The notes beneath the pieces were generated by a model, which had not been told where the DNA came from, searched no databases, and saw only the letters and a program-made list of their open reading frames with translations. The position numbers and the translations under genes were made by a program. A stretch of 41,498 nt of DNA from Spirochaetia bacterium. Its GTDB lineage: Bacteria; Spirochaetota; Spirochaetia; Treponematales; Breznakiellaceae. The stretch covers positions 1 to 41,498 of the forward strand of contig BOAU01000006.1 of assembly GCA_026002025.1 (NCBI GenBank). The letters run 5' to 3'. Below, in pieces: positions 24,278 through 31,605 of this stretch (the stretch's first letter is position 1; each line of letters starts with the position of its first letter).

Positions 24278-25180
24278 CTATAAAGCGCTCCCCAGGTGCC
24301 ATGTGCCAATAACAAGGACACGGTTAAACTTCCATTGCCGATCATAATCCGTTGTAACCGGATGTTTAAGGCGATTGCTTAACTGGGTGACCGCCATAAT
24401 GTTAAAACTCTTGCCAATCTCGAATTCTGTAACAAGAGACCAGAACATTTCCGGTTTTCTATTGGCAAGGGATTCACCTGATTGCGGGTTATAGAAAGGA
24501 AGGGACGATTCAAATTGAAATCCAACCATATCCAGAAAAAGCGGCATCTGATAACCCAAAAATCCTGAAAAATAATAGCCAAAAGTATTTTGGTTTATAC
24601 CGTCATCGGCCCTGAAATACCACTGTTCAGTTCCCCGCGCTTTGGTGTAATTTTGATACTTTACGACATTATCAAATTTCATAACCACATGGTGCCAATT
24701 GCCCGGGAAAATAGCCGCGAGATCAAATTGAAGAGTCGCGCCCAAATGAACGTCCCACACAGCGCCGTCGAAGCCGGAACCATCGGCAAACTCCTGCGGG
24801 TCTCCCTGCTCCACATGGCGATACAAGCCCATACCATTCATACGAGTGCCAAACATATCATAATTCCAGCCGCTGCCTATCTGTGAACCCAGGGAAAAAA
24901 CAAAAAAAGCAACGGGTGTCCAAATAGTATCAGCCAATACATTGATTGATATTGGCGTAACCTCAGCGCCAAATTTTAGCGTAATATTATTGTCAGCGGT
25001 CAAGGCGTTTGTTCCCTGTAAAAAAGGGAAAATAATTCTCTGTTCAAATCCAAACTGCATTTCCCCGGCTGTTGAAGTAATTAATGACAAATCGGTTTGT
25101 TTTTGAAACCCTTTGTCGTTTTCTGCCCATGCCGTATTTATACCAATAATACAAAATAACATAACAATGGCGATTTTCAA
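24278..25180 (-). CDS. Exported beta-rich protein, probably outer membrane
   Basis: I choose the TTG at 25180 because AAGGGGATAAAA precedes it and it gives an ideal signal peptide (MKIAIVMLFCIIGINTAWA, cut before END); the frame is open to an ATG at 25240 with no ribosome site. The mature ~280 residues alternate hydrophobic and polar residues and are rich in aromatic residues and Gly (SQIGSGWNYDMFGTRMNG, FGYYFSGFLGYQMPLFLDMV), as in beta barrels. I do not recognise a named family. It is a single gene separated by AT-rich gaps on both sides. Confidence 0.7.
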   Translation of the reverse strand: MKIAIVMLFCIIGINTAWAENDKGFQKQTDLSLITSTAGEMQFGFEQRIIFPFLQGTNALTADNNITLKFGAEVTPISINVLADTIWTPVAFFVFSLGSQIGSGWNYDMFGTRMNGMGLYRHVEQGDPQEFADGSGFDGAVWDVHLGATLQFDLAAIFPGNWHHVVMKFDNVVKYQNYTKARGTEQWYFRADDGINQNTFGYYFSGFLGYQMPLFLDMVGFQFESSLPFYNPQSGESLANRKPEMFWSLVTEFEIGKSFNIMAVTQLSNRLKHPVTTDYDRQWKFNRVLVIGTWHLGSAL

Positions 25181-25240
25181 TTTTATCCCCTTAATTGCCC
25201 TTTCATTAATTTCTTTTATATCATGCACTATTTCCCCCAT

Positions 25241-25560
25241 TTGTATTATTATAATGTCTTTTGTCCTTTTGTCAATGTCTTTAAAAAAACGTTGGGTAGT
25301 ATTCGCATAACGTAGTTATACGCCATTATGCCTAAACGATAAAGAAGCGCAGTAACAAAACCAGTGCAAATATGCATTTCTTGTAAAAGCAAATAATTTT
25401 GCCCCAAAATTTGTTGTCGCACCGTGCCATCCTTGGCCCGGGAACGTTATTCTTTCCTAATGTTACCGTTACCGTTTGGGGGCGGCTAGAGGCCGCCCCC
25501 CGGCGCAATGTGCGCCGGCAGGGGAAAATTCGCCCTTTTTTTCACTTTTTTTGAAAAAAC
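25241..25560. other. Non-coding gap with tandem GC hairpins
   Basis: No gene is seen. Two adjacent perfect hairpins lie at 25478-25500 (GGGGGCGGC with GCCGCCCCC, loop TAGAG) and 25500-25518 (CCGGCGCA with TGCGCCGG, loop ATG). TTTTTTT tracts follow at 25535 and 25546. An attC-like outer-box pair, GCATAAC and GTTATAC, occurs at 25302-25318. Confidence 0.55.
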
Positions 25561-25562
25561 GC

Positions 25563-25591
25563 TTGCATAATATTTCAGTTTCTGGTAGAAT
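25563..25591 (+). promoter_or_regulatory. Probable sigma-70 promoter upstream of the 25847 lipoprotein
   Basis: TTGCAT (25563-25568) and TAGAAT (25586-25591) are separated by exactly 17 bases. If this is the promoter of the lipoprotein gene, the mRNA leader is about 250 bases. That leader includes a 17-codon frame at 25599 (ATGTTGCAG...) and AT-rich unstructured-looking sequence up to the ribosome site AGGAGG. Confidence 0.5.
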
Positions 25592-25846
25592 ATTTTCATG
25601 TTGCAGATAACGGCAGCCCAAAAGCCAGAAACCGCCCTACGGCTCATATAATACAAACAAGTGCCAAAAAAATCTACTAAACATAACTCCTAAATTCCCT
25701 TTTTTTTATCGATTTTTCTCATTTTTAAACAAAAGTGCCGTAAGCGTGTTCAAATGTTCCCGCAGAACGCTAACAAAGGTGTTACCCGCTTGAGCGGTAA
25801 ACATAAAAACTGACGGCAGGGAATAGACCGCATAGGAGGCTTCAAA

Positions 25847-26809
25847 ATGAAGCAAAACAAGTTTTTTGTAGCGGCAATGCTCGGTATGGTATTGACATTC
25901 GGATTGGTCTTTTTAGGATGTGATAATGATAACGGCGGTGGCGGCGATGATTTTACGGCGAGTACCAATGAATCTACCGCAAATGATGTAGCCACACTCG
26001 GTCTCATTGGAACAGGTACACCTGCCAGTAGTGCACCCACCGTAGCAACGGCGGTAATTAATTCCGGGAAAATCAAAATTACCTCGGAGAGCGCGGGAAC
26101 GGCGGTTATTACGGTTTCAGACGCTTCAGGCCATACCTCAACCATTGCGGTAACCGTTGCCGTAAATGGTTCGATTACGATTGGAACAATTACTAAATAT
26201 GATGCAGTTGTGAATCATGAAATAAATATTGCGTCATTGTCTGATGTCTCGAATCATGCTGGTATTAAAGATTTGAGTGGCGCATTTGGCGCTGTTGATG
26301 CCAATGATACGTTCTCGTTAACCAGTGCGACAGGCGTGAATATTGCAATTCCACAATCAATGATTTCGCGTGGAACTTTGGGTGGTGCAAAAATTGTAAT
26401 AGTTTACAATGCGCCAAGTGACTTGACGGCTGATGTTTATAAGGATGTGAAATTTGTGACCGGTGTTGCCGCGGTGACGCGTGCACTAAAGGGTGACAAA
26501 TACACAGACGGAACCGACGTTTATACCGAAATTGTGCCATCAGAATGGACGGTCAAAGATTCGATTACCGGTGCCATTGTTCCTGTGACATTGTCGGAAA
26601 GAGTTCTTTTGGATTTTGGGAGCGGTGATGTTACGGATATCGGTAATCCGGTCTTGGTTAATATTCTCGTTAACAATGCAATTACAGCCGCAGGATTGAC
26701 ATTGGTTTCTGGACAAGACAACACCAATGTTCCATATATTGATTCTGTTCACACAACCCGTGAAACACGGGATGGCACTCCCACTCCTTTGACGCCTTAT
26801 GCGGAATAG
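25847..26809 (+). CDS. Lipoprotein with Ig-like/repeat region, function unknown
   Basis: The 320-residue protein has a lipoprotein signal (MKQNKFFVAAMLGMVLTFGL, lipobox FLGC) followed by an Asp/Asn/Gly linker. The first domain contains KIKITSESAGTAVITVSDAS, a pattern of bacterial Ig-like (Big) domains. The second has VNIAIPQSMISRGTLGGAK and further beta-rich sequence. It is probably a surface protein. The leader is shared with the 10503 lipoprotein. AGGAGGCTTCAAA precedes the ATG. The family resembles the expanded lipoprotein sets of gut treponemes, a point from general knowledge. Confidence 0.72.
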   Translation: MKQNKFFVAAMLGMVLTFGLVFLGCDNDNGGGGDDFTASTNESTANDVATLGLIGTGTPASSAPTVATAVINSGKIKITSESAGTAVITVSDASGHTSTIAVTVAVNGSITIGTITKYDAVVNHEINIASLSDVSNHAGIKDLSGAFGAVDANDTFSLTSATGVNIAIPQSMISRGTLGGAKIVIVYNAPSDLTADVYKDVKFVTGVAAVTRALKGDKYTDGTDVYTEIVPSEWTVKDSITGAIVPVTLSERVLLDFGSGDVTDIGNPVLVNILVNNAITAAGLTLVSGQDNTNVPYIDSVHTTRETRDGTPTPLTPYAE

Positions 26810-26856
26810 GGTACTTGTCACCATTTTTAAGCTGACCTAAAAATTGGGAACCTGAT

Positions 26857-26916
26857 ACAATCAACGCCCCCAAGAACTCGCTTGCGCGAGGGAGGTCCTT
26901 GGCGGGGGCGCATTGT
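26857..26916 (+). terminator. Long hairpin after the 25847 lipoprotein
   Basis: CGCCCCC (26865-26871) pairs with GGGGGCG (26904-26910). The stem extends outward with ACAAT/ATTGT and inward with AAG/CTT and CTCG/CGAG. No clear T-run follows, so it may end transcription weakly or stabilise the mRNA 3' end. Confidence 0.55.
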
Positions 26917-26999
26917 TAATGGGGGGCAAAATAATTTTTAAAATATATCGTATAAATAATTATAAACAAAAAGATCATAGTCCGAGAGCCAGTGGTACG

Positions 27000-27198
27000 G
27001 CATAACGGCGTATAGCGTGAAAGGTTTGCGACGTTTTGCCAGCCCGAATAAGGGCTTTGCGAAGCAAAGACCAGGGCTGGCAAAATGTGGGTGGAGTGAG
27101 CCGTGGAAAGGAGCGGCAGACTTTAGTCTGAAGCGACTGACCTAGGCGAACGGAACCCGGAGGGGCTTTAGCCCCGAACCGCAAACCGTATGTTATGT
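27000..27198. repeat. attC-like element, full length (type B)
   Basis: Outer boxes GCATAAC (27000-27006) and GTTATGT (27192-27198) and inner boxes GGTTTGCG (27023-27030) and CGCAAACC (27180-27187) are complementary, giving the nested-box layout of integron attC sites. Between them are hairpins: GCCAGCCC...GGGCTGGC (27038-27080), CAGACTTTAGTCTG, and GGGGCTTTAGCCCC. The 27082-27195 part is nearly identical to 9084-9198. It ends 42 bases from the stop of the Fic gene. The left spacer (16 bases) is longer than in typical attC sites, so the assignment is tentative. Confidence 0.5.
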
Positions 27199-27239
27199 GC
27201 AGTTTGCCCGTACTCCATTTATTCAGGTTCTACTATAAT

Positions 27240-28022
27240 TCAATTCTCAATACTGCCGTTTTCTGCAAATGATATTTTATAATAATTTAAATATTCTTTA
27301 TATGCATCTTGTGCTGATAAACAAGTATCCATTAAATATCCCGGTGTTTTTTTATATTCTTTTAAACCTCGGTAATAATATAGTTTATGTTCTTCATCAA
27401 TAATGAATGGTATAACATTATTCTTCAGACACTCTTTAAACATTATTAGCCTGCCTACCCTTCCATTTCCATCCTGAAAAGGATGTATCTTTTCAAAATT
27501 GCAATGAAATGTTATAATATCATTAATCGTATGAATGCTGTTTTGCCGGTAATTCTCAAGAAGAACATGCATCTTCTCTGATACTTTTTCCGGTAAAGTA
27601 GTTTCTATACCACCAACCATATTTTCAAGTTTTTTATACTCCCCTACGTTAAACCAATCTTTTTGGGAATCGTATGTTCCTGTCTTTAATATTCTATGGT
27701 ACTCTTTTATAATAAATTCATTTAAAGATTCTTTTGCTGTTTTCAATAAGTATCTAAAACAGGAAAAATGGTTAATTGTTTCAACAATATCGTCAACATT
27801 TAATACTTTTCCTTTTTCAGAATCAACCGTATTTGTTTCATATATATACCTCGTCTGATCTTCAGATAATTTACTACCCTCAATACGATTTGAATTATAA
27901 CATAATTTTATTTGAGTAATGTGATAAATACCCCCTTTCAGACTCATATCCATCTCTTCTTTCAACCTATCCAGCAACGGAGTATTTACTATGGCTATTT
28001 TTGGCGGCTTTTCCCTATCCAT
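27240..28022 (-). CDS. Fic-domain protein with N-terminal self-inhibition motif
   Basis: The 260-residue protein has the Fic active-site loop HPFQDGNGRVGR at 180-191. Fic enzymes transfer AMP (or other phosphate-containing groups) from a nucleotide to a hydroxyl group of a protein, with the loop His as base. An N-terminal motif, SNRIEG at 44-49, fits (S/T)xxxE(G/N), whose Glu blocks ATP binding in class II Fic proteins. It therefore probably controls itself and needs no separate antitoxin. The gene is AT-rich and lies between attC-like repeats, so it looks like cassette cargo. Confidence 0.88.
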   Translation of the reverse strand: MDREKPPKIAIVNTPLLDRLKEEMDMSLKGGIYHITQIKLCYNSNRIEGSKLSEDQTRYIYETNTVDSEKGKVLNVDDIVETINHFSCFRYLLKTAKESLNEFIIKEYHRILKTGTYDSQKDWFNVGEYKKLENMVGGIETTLPEKVSEKMHVLLENYRQNSIHTINDIITFHCNFEKIHPFQDGNGRVGRLIMFKECLKNNVIPFIIDEEHKLYYYRGLKEYKKTPGYLMDTCLSAQDAYKEYLNYYKISFAENGSIEN

Positions 28023-28100
28023 TTTTTAATCATTACATATTTTTTCAAGTATGTCAAGGGCATAAAAGTCTTAAATTTTCCAATAGTCTTAGGGCAAATT

Positions 28101-28121
28101 GCACATAGCGTATGTTATGCG
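28101..28121. repeat. attC-like arm between Fic and VapC genes
   Basis: GCACATAGCGTATGTTATGC matches, in reverse complement, the CATAACATACGCTATG arm of the 7499 repeat. The sequence that follows (GAAGTGGCCGTACTTC) resembles that after the repeat end at 27192 (GCAGTTTGCCCGTACTCC). A partner GGCATAA lies at 28058. It probably marks a cassette junction. Confidence 0.45.
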
Positions 28122-28134
28122 AAGTGGCCGTACT

Positions 28135-28521
28135 TCATATTTTGGCGGTATATATTAATTCAGGCGGAATTGCTTTAAAAAAATTTGTATCCAATGTCCA
28201 TATTTTTGAATCAGTTTTTATTCCATGCATTATTATTATTGAATCTATTAATCCAACTCCTTTATCTATTAATTTATTTTTATAGGAATATATTCCAGCT
28301 GATATTATTATTTCCGTATCGTTATCTATTTTTGGCAAATGTTTCCAGTAATCTAAAATAATTTCCTCCTCTCTTTTGTTTTTAACCCCCTGTAATAATT
28401 CTCCAAAAACAACTTCTACTGCCAATATATCCATTTTGGTCAGCATTTGAGAAATGGGATCAAAATATTTTACATTTTTTCTTAAAAACTCAATCCATAC
28501 TGATGTATCAAGTATTATCAA
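28135..28521 (-). CDS. vapC: VapC-type PIN-domain toxin
   Basis: The 128-residue protein has the PIN-domain acidic residues: Asp5 (ILDTSVWIEFL), Glu41 (GELLQG), Asp93 (LIDSIII) and Asp111 (LDTNFF). PIN toxins are Mg-dependent ribonucleases that usually cut tRNA or rRNA. It follows the vapB-like gene by 22 bases in the usual antitoxin-toxin order. Its ribosome site is weak but visible (GGAGGTTCCCCTCTTGATA-type region). It is AT-rich, like the rest of the island. Confidence 0.87.
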   Translation of the reverse strand: MIILDTSVWIEFLRKNVKYFDPISQMLTKMDILAVEVVFGELLQGVKNKREEEIILDYWKHLPKIDNDTEIIISAGIYSYKNKLIDKGVGLIDSIIIMHGIKTDSKIWTLDTNFFKAIPPELIYTAKI

Positions 28522-28543
28522 GAGGGGAACCTCCGGTTAAGTA

Positions 28544-28750
28544 TCATGATTTCCTATTTATTTCGCGAATTTTATTTCCAGAATTTATGATAATAGGTTC
28601 TGTTGAAATTTTTTGATTAAGTTCTTTAATATGATAAATATCAACCCAATCCTTTAAAGCAATAGTTATTGCCTCGGTGACCGTTGAGCCGTGGGTATAT
28701 TCCCTAACATTATTTACCAAATCATCCGCCAGTATTGCCGTTACCTTCAT
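28544..28750 (-). CDS. vapB: VapB-type antitoxin
   Basis: The 68-residue protein starts MKVTAILADDLVNNVREYTH and continues GSTVTEAITIALKDWV, a ribbon-helix-helix antitoxin layout: a short beta strand followed by two helices. The C-terminal third should wrap around the toxin. I choose the ATG at 28750; the frame continues upstream to 28798 but would run through the operator. There is no ribosome site, so the mRNA may be leaderless or nearly so. Confidence 0.78.
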   Translation of the reverse strand: MKVTAILADDLVNNVREYTHGSTVTEAITIALKDWVDIYHIKELNQKISTEPIIINSGNKIREINRKS

Positions 28751-28755
28751 ATGAT

Positions 28756-28785
28756 ATATGATACGATATAATATCGTATTGTCAA
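28756..28785 (-). promoter_or_regulatory. vapBC promoter with operator palindrome in the spacer
   Basis: On the minus strand TTGACA (28785-28780) and TATCAT are separated by 16 bases. Between and across them lies a perfect 19-base palindrome, ATACGATATAATATCGTAT (28761-28779). An operator placed there would let bound VapB or VapBC block RNA polymerase, the usual feedback of these modules. Confidence 0.65.
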
Positions 28786-28849
28786 TATTTTTTAGCAAAT
28801 TTTTTATATTTTATTAAGTGTATACTTTTTTATACATATTTATCAATAA

Positions 28850-29053
28850 ACGGTTACCGATGTCTCGGGCATACCTGCTGACGTTCATGCCCATATCCGC
28901 GTATACTTTAAGCAGCCCGTCAGCGCCGTTCGCGGCGTGGACTCAGGCGGTAAGGCGGTGGATCTGCGGGTCGATTGGGATGACAGAACTTCTACGGCCT
29001 TGTTCTCATTTTTGGGCAGCGCGAAGGATATTACTATTTTTGAAGGAGCATAA
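28850..29053 (+). pseudogene. 3' remnant of an unidentified gene
   Basis: A frame without a start codon reads TVTDVSGIPADVHAHIRVYF, continues through SGGKAVDLRVDWDDRTST and ends IFEGA-stop just before the isomerase start. The codon pattern is GC-rich, like the catabolic genes, and unlike the AT-rich island to its left. It looks like the last ~68 residues of a beta-rich protein whose front was lost where the island joins. The stop (29051-29053) is one base before the next ATG, so it was once in the same operon. Confidence 0.55.
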
Positions 29054-29054
29054 C

Positions 29055-29975
29055 ATGTTGGCAATGACCACCGATTACCATGGGTCGAATAAAAGTACCG
29101 AAGACATCAGGCGCGCCCTCTCAAATATTGCCCGCGCCGGTTTCAGCCATATTCACTGGTGCCATGAATGGACCGGCGACTACATCTACTCAACCCATGA
29201 AATGCTCCAGATCCGGGAATGGTGCGGTGAGTTCGGCCTCAAAGTAAAGGGAATCCACGCCACCGACGGCATAGGCCGGAAGCCCTTTGATCCGGCCGAT
29301 CCCCGCGATCTTTTTGTGCAGGACACCAAAAACTATCATTCCATGAACGAATACAACCGCCTTGCGGGGGTTGAACTTATCAAGAACCGGGTAGACCTGG
29401 CTCAAATCCTGGACGCCGGAGCCATTGTCCTCCATTTCTCCCAGCCCTGGGAAGTTTTCGCAGCGGACAAAAACTACCGGGAGCAATTCTACCGTCAGGC
29501 ATGTAAGTCCTTCGACGAATTGGAGTATTACTGCAAGACCCGTTGTATACGCATCTGCGTGGAAAACCTGAACAGTCCCCCCGAATATTTGCGCTATGAA
29601 TTTGACACCCTCTTTGAACGCTATGACCGCGATTATATGGGCCTCTGTTTTGATACGGGACACGCAAACTTCACCTGTAAAAATAACTGCCTGGAACTTG
29701 CGGAGCGTTACACTGACCGGCTTTTTATGATCCATAGCCATGATAATCAGGGGGGCGGAGATGAACACCTGCTGCCCTTTGAAGGAACCTTTAACTGGGA
29801 AGGTTTTGCCAAAGTACTCGCCCGTTCCCCCTATGAGTTCCCCATACTCATGGAGCCGTCTTTTAAGGGAGAGGGCGATGAAACCGCATGGCTGGACAAA
29901 GCCCATAAGGACGGTATGCATTTACAAGAAACCATCATGAGCTATGCCGATCTGTTAGTTAAAGCAAGGGATTAA
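29055..29975 (+). CDS. Sugar phosphate isomerase/epimerase-like TIM-barrel protein
   Basis: The ATG at 29055 follows GAAGGAGCATAAC and gives 306 residues. The protein has the AP-endonuclease-2/xylose-isomerase-like barrel: GFSHIHWCHEW, VLHFSQPWEVF, ICVENLNSPPEYLRYE (Glu ligand), GLCFDTGHANF (Asp and His ligands), MIHSHDNQGGGDEHLLPFEG (His and Asp) and ILMEPSF (last Glu). Such enzymes bind a divalent metal and interconvert sugars or related compounds. The specific substrate is unknown. It overlaps the convergent methyltransferase stop by 4 bases. Confidence 0.83.
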   Translation: MLAMTTDYHGSNKSTEDIRRALSNIARAGFSHIHWCHEWTGDYIYSTHEMLQIREWCGEFGLKVKGIHATDGIGRKPFDPADPRDLFVQDTKNYHSMNEYNRLAGVELIKNRVDLAQILDAGAIVLHFSQPWEVFAADKNYREQFYRQACKSFDELEYYCKTRCIRICVENLNSPPEYLRYEFDTLFERYDRDYMGLCFDTGHANFTCKNNCLELAERYTDRLFMIHSHDNQGGGDEHLLPFEGTFNWEGFAKVLARSPYEFPILMEPSFKGEGDETAWLDKAHKDGMHLQETIMSYADLLVKARD

Positions 29976-31408
29976 TAGAAGTACCACGCCCCATATTTTT
30001 TGACCAGGCGTTTGAGCGCCTCCTCTTCCTCTTTTTTGTTTCCGGTATATATAAAGGCCCCCCTTCCCTGAAGGCAGGAAAGTCCGGCTTCAATGGTTTC
30101 AGGATCTGTGCTTTCAATGCAGACGGGCAGTTTGGCCATATCCGGGAAACAGTTTGCCAGGAAAATGAGGCTTTTGACGGCTTCTTTGGGATTGGGGGCC
30201 GTGTCGATGCGGAGGAGGAGTATATCCGCCCCCTCTTCGGCTTCTTCACGGGCGGCATCAATAGCGTCTTCGTAATCGCCCTTTTTTACAGCCCGGAGGA
30301 ATTTTTCTTCCGAACCGCCAACAGTTTTCAGGGCGGAAAGGCTGCCGTTCCATTCCAGAACTTTGGTTCCGGAAAGAAAATTTTTTCCTTTTGGCGCGGG
30401 CGGGATTTTTCGCGGTGTATGGTTTACCGCTTTTCCGGCAATGGCAACGATGTGCGCGGGGGTGGAACCGCAGCAGCCGCCTACGATATTGACCAGGCCA
30501 TCCGCGAGCCAGCTTTCAATGTGGTTTGCCATGATTTCCGGGCTGTCGGAATAACGGCCTTCCCGGTCGGGGAGACCGGCGTTGGGGTAGGCGATGACCG
30601 GACAGGGGGCAAAGGCCGCAAGTTCCGTCAGATAGGGTTTGAGCCGGTCCGCGCCGAAAGAACAGTTGAGTCCTAGGGCCCAGAGTCCGGCGGGGAGGAG
30701 GGCAGTACAGAAAGCTTTTAAATCCTGGCCCGTCAGGAGAAAACCGCCTTGGGATACGGTTGCGGAAATGATGAGCGGGACGCATATATGGCGTTCTTCG
30801 TTAAGACGGTTTACGGCGGACTGGGCGGCTTTAGCGTTAAGGGCGTCAAAAACGGTTTCTACCAGAATAATATCTGCGCCGCCGTCCAAAAGCCCCCGGG
30901 CATTGTCGTAATAGGCGGCTTCAAGTTCTTCCCGGGAGACGGCCCGGTTTAAGGGCTTATCCATGTCGTTGGTAATGGAAGCGCTTTTGGCCGTGGGGCC
31001 TATGCTGCCGGCCACAAAGCGGGGTTTGCCAGGAGCGCTGAATTTGTCCGCGGCTTTCCGGGCAAGGGCGGCGGCTGCGGCGCTGATTTCATATGCCTTG
31101 TCTCCCAGGCCGAAATTTTCCAGGGAAACCACCGTGGAATTGAGGCTGCACGTTTCTATAATGTCCGCTCCGGCTTCAAGGTAAGCTTCGTGGATGGAGG
31201 AGATTATATCCGGCCGGGTAAGGCAGAGGATGTCGGCGCAGCCTTTAAGGGAAAGGGGGTGGTTCGCAAACCGGCTGCCCCGGTAGTCCGCTTCTTCCAG
31301 GGGCCGCCCTTCCGGTGAACGCCAGGACTGGATCAGACTCCCCATGCCTCCGTCAAGGATAAGAACGCGGCGGGCCGCTAAATTATCAAGCTGTTCAGAG
31401 ATATTCAT
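29972..31408 (-). CDS. MetH-like homocysteine methyltransferase, truncated in the pterin domain
   Basis: Residues 1-330 form a homocysteine S-methyltransferase barrel with zinc ligands Cys249 (LNCSFG), Cys312 and Cys313 (GGCCGS). From about 365, KKGDYEDAIDAAREEAEEGA and later residues match the start of the MetH pterin-binding domain, but the protein stops at 478 after roughly 110 residues of it. The B12-binding and activation domains are absent. It may work with separate subunits, or be a homocysteine methyltransferase with a decayed tail. The first barrel looks intact. It is divergent from the glycyl-radical operon. Confidence 0.8.
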   Translation of the reverse strand: MNISEQLDNLAARRVLILDGGMGSLIQSWRSPEGRPLEEADYRGSRFANHPLSLKGCADILCLTRPDIISSIHEAYLEAGADIIETCSLNSTVVSLENFGLGDKAYEISAAAAALARKAADKFSAPGKPRFVAGSIGPTAKSASITNDMDKPLNRAVSREELEAAYYDNARGLLDGGADIILVETVFDALNAKAAQSAVNRLNEERHICVPLIISATVSQGGFLLTGQDLKAFCTALLPAGLWALGLNCSFGADRLKPYLTELAAFAPCPVIAYPNAGLPDREGRYSDSPEIMANHIESWLADGLVNIVGGCCGSTPAHIVAIAGKAVNHTPRKIPPAPKGKNFLSGTKVLEWNGSLSALKTVGGSEEKFLRAVKKGDYEDAIDAAREEAEEGADILLLRIDTAPNPKEAVKSLIFLANCFPDMAKLPVCIESTDPETIEAGLSCLQGRGAFIYTGNKKEEEEALKRLVKKYGAWYFY

Positions 31409-31548
31409 AGCTTGTTGACAGTATGCTGTAGTTCTACCGGGTTGTAAAGATCAATTCTTTCATACGTTTGTCGGGGTAAATTGTGCAGGGTATTTCATCG
31501 GTGGGCATTAAAGGGTAAATATAGTATACTGTTTCATAGGAGCGTAAC

Positions 31549-31596
31549 ATGACCAGGGCCATTGTGGCGGCGGTCAAGAAGTTCGGCGCGTATTAA
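31549..31596 (+). CDS. Possible 15-residue leader ORF
   Basis: ATG at 31549 follows a good ribosome site (ATAGGAGCGTAAC) and encodes MTRAIVAAVKKFGAY, ending 9 bases before the activase ATG. It could be a leader peptide, or the scar of a gene that lost its middle. A TATACT box at 31526-31531 lies upstream, without a convincing -35. Confidence 0.3.
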   Translation: MTRAIVAAVKKFGAY

Positions 31597-31605
31597 GGGC
31601 GAGTT

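Noticed and set aside
24278..25240. ATG at 25240 as start of the envelope protein
   Set aside because: It has no ribosome site and puts 20 charged residues before the signal peptide; the TTG at 25180 has AAGGGG and gives a normal signal.
31409..31548. Sigma-54 promoter or SAM-type riboswitch before the methyltransferase/activase pair
   Set aside because: No TGGC-N7-TTGC element and no recognisable riboswitch stem pattern could be seen.
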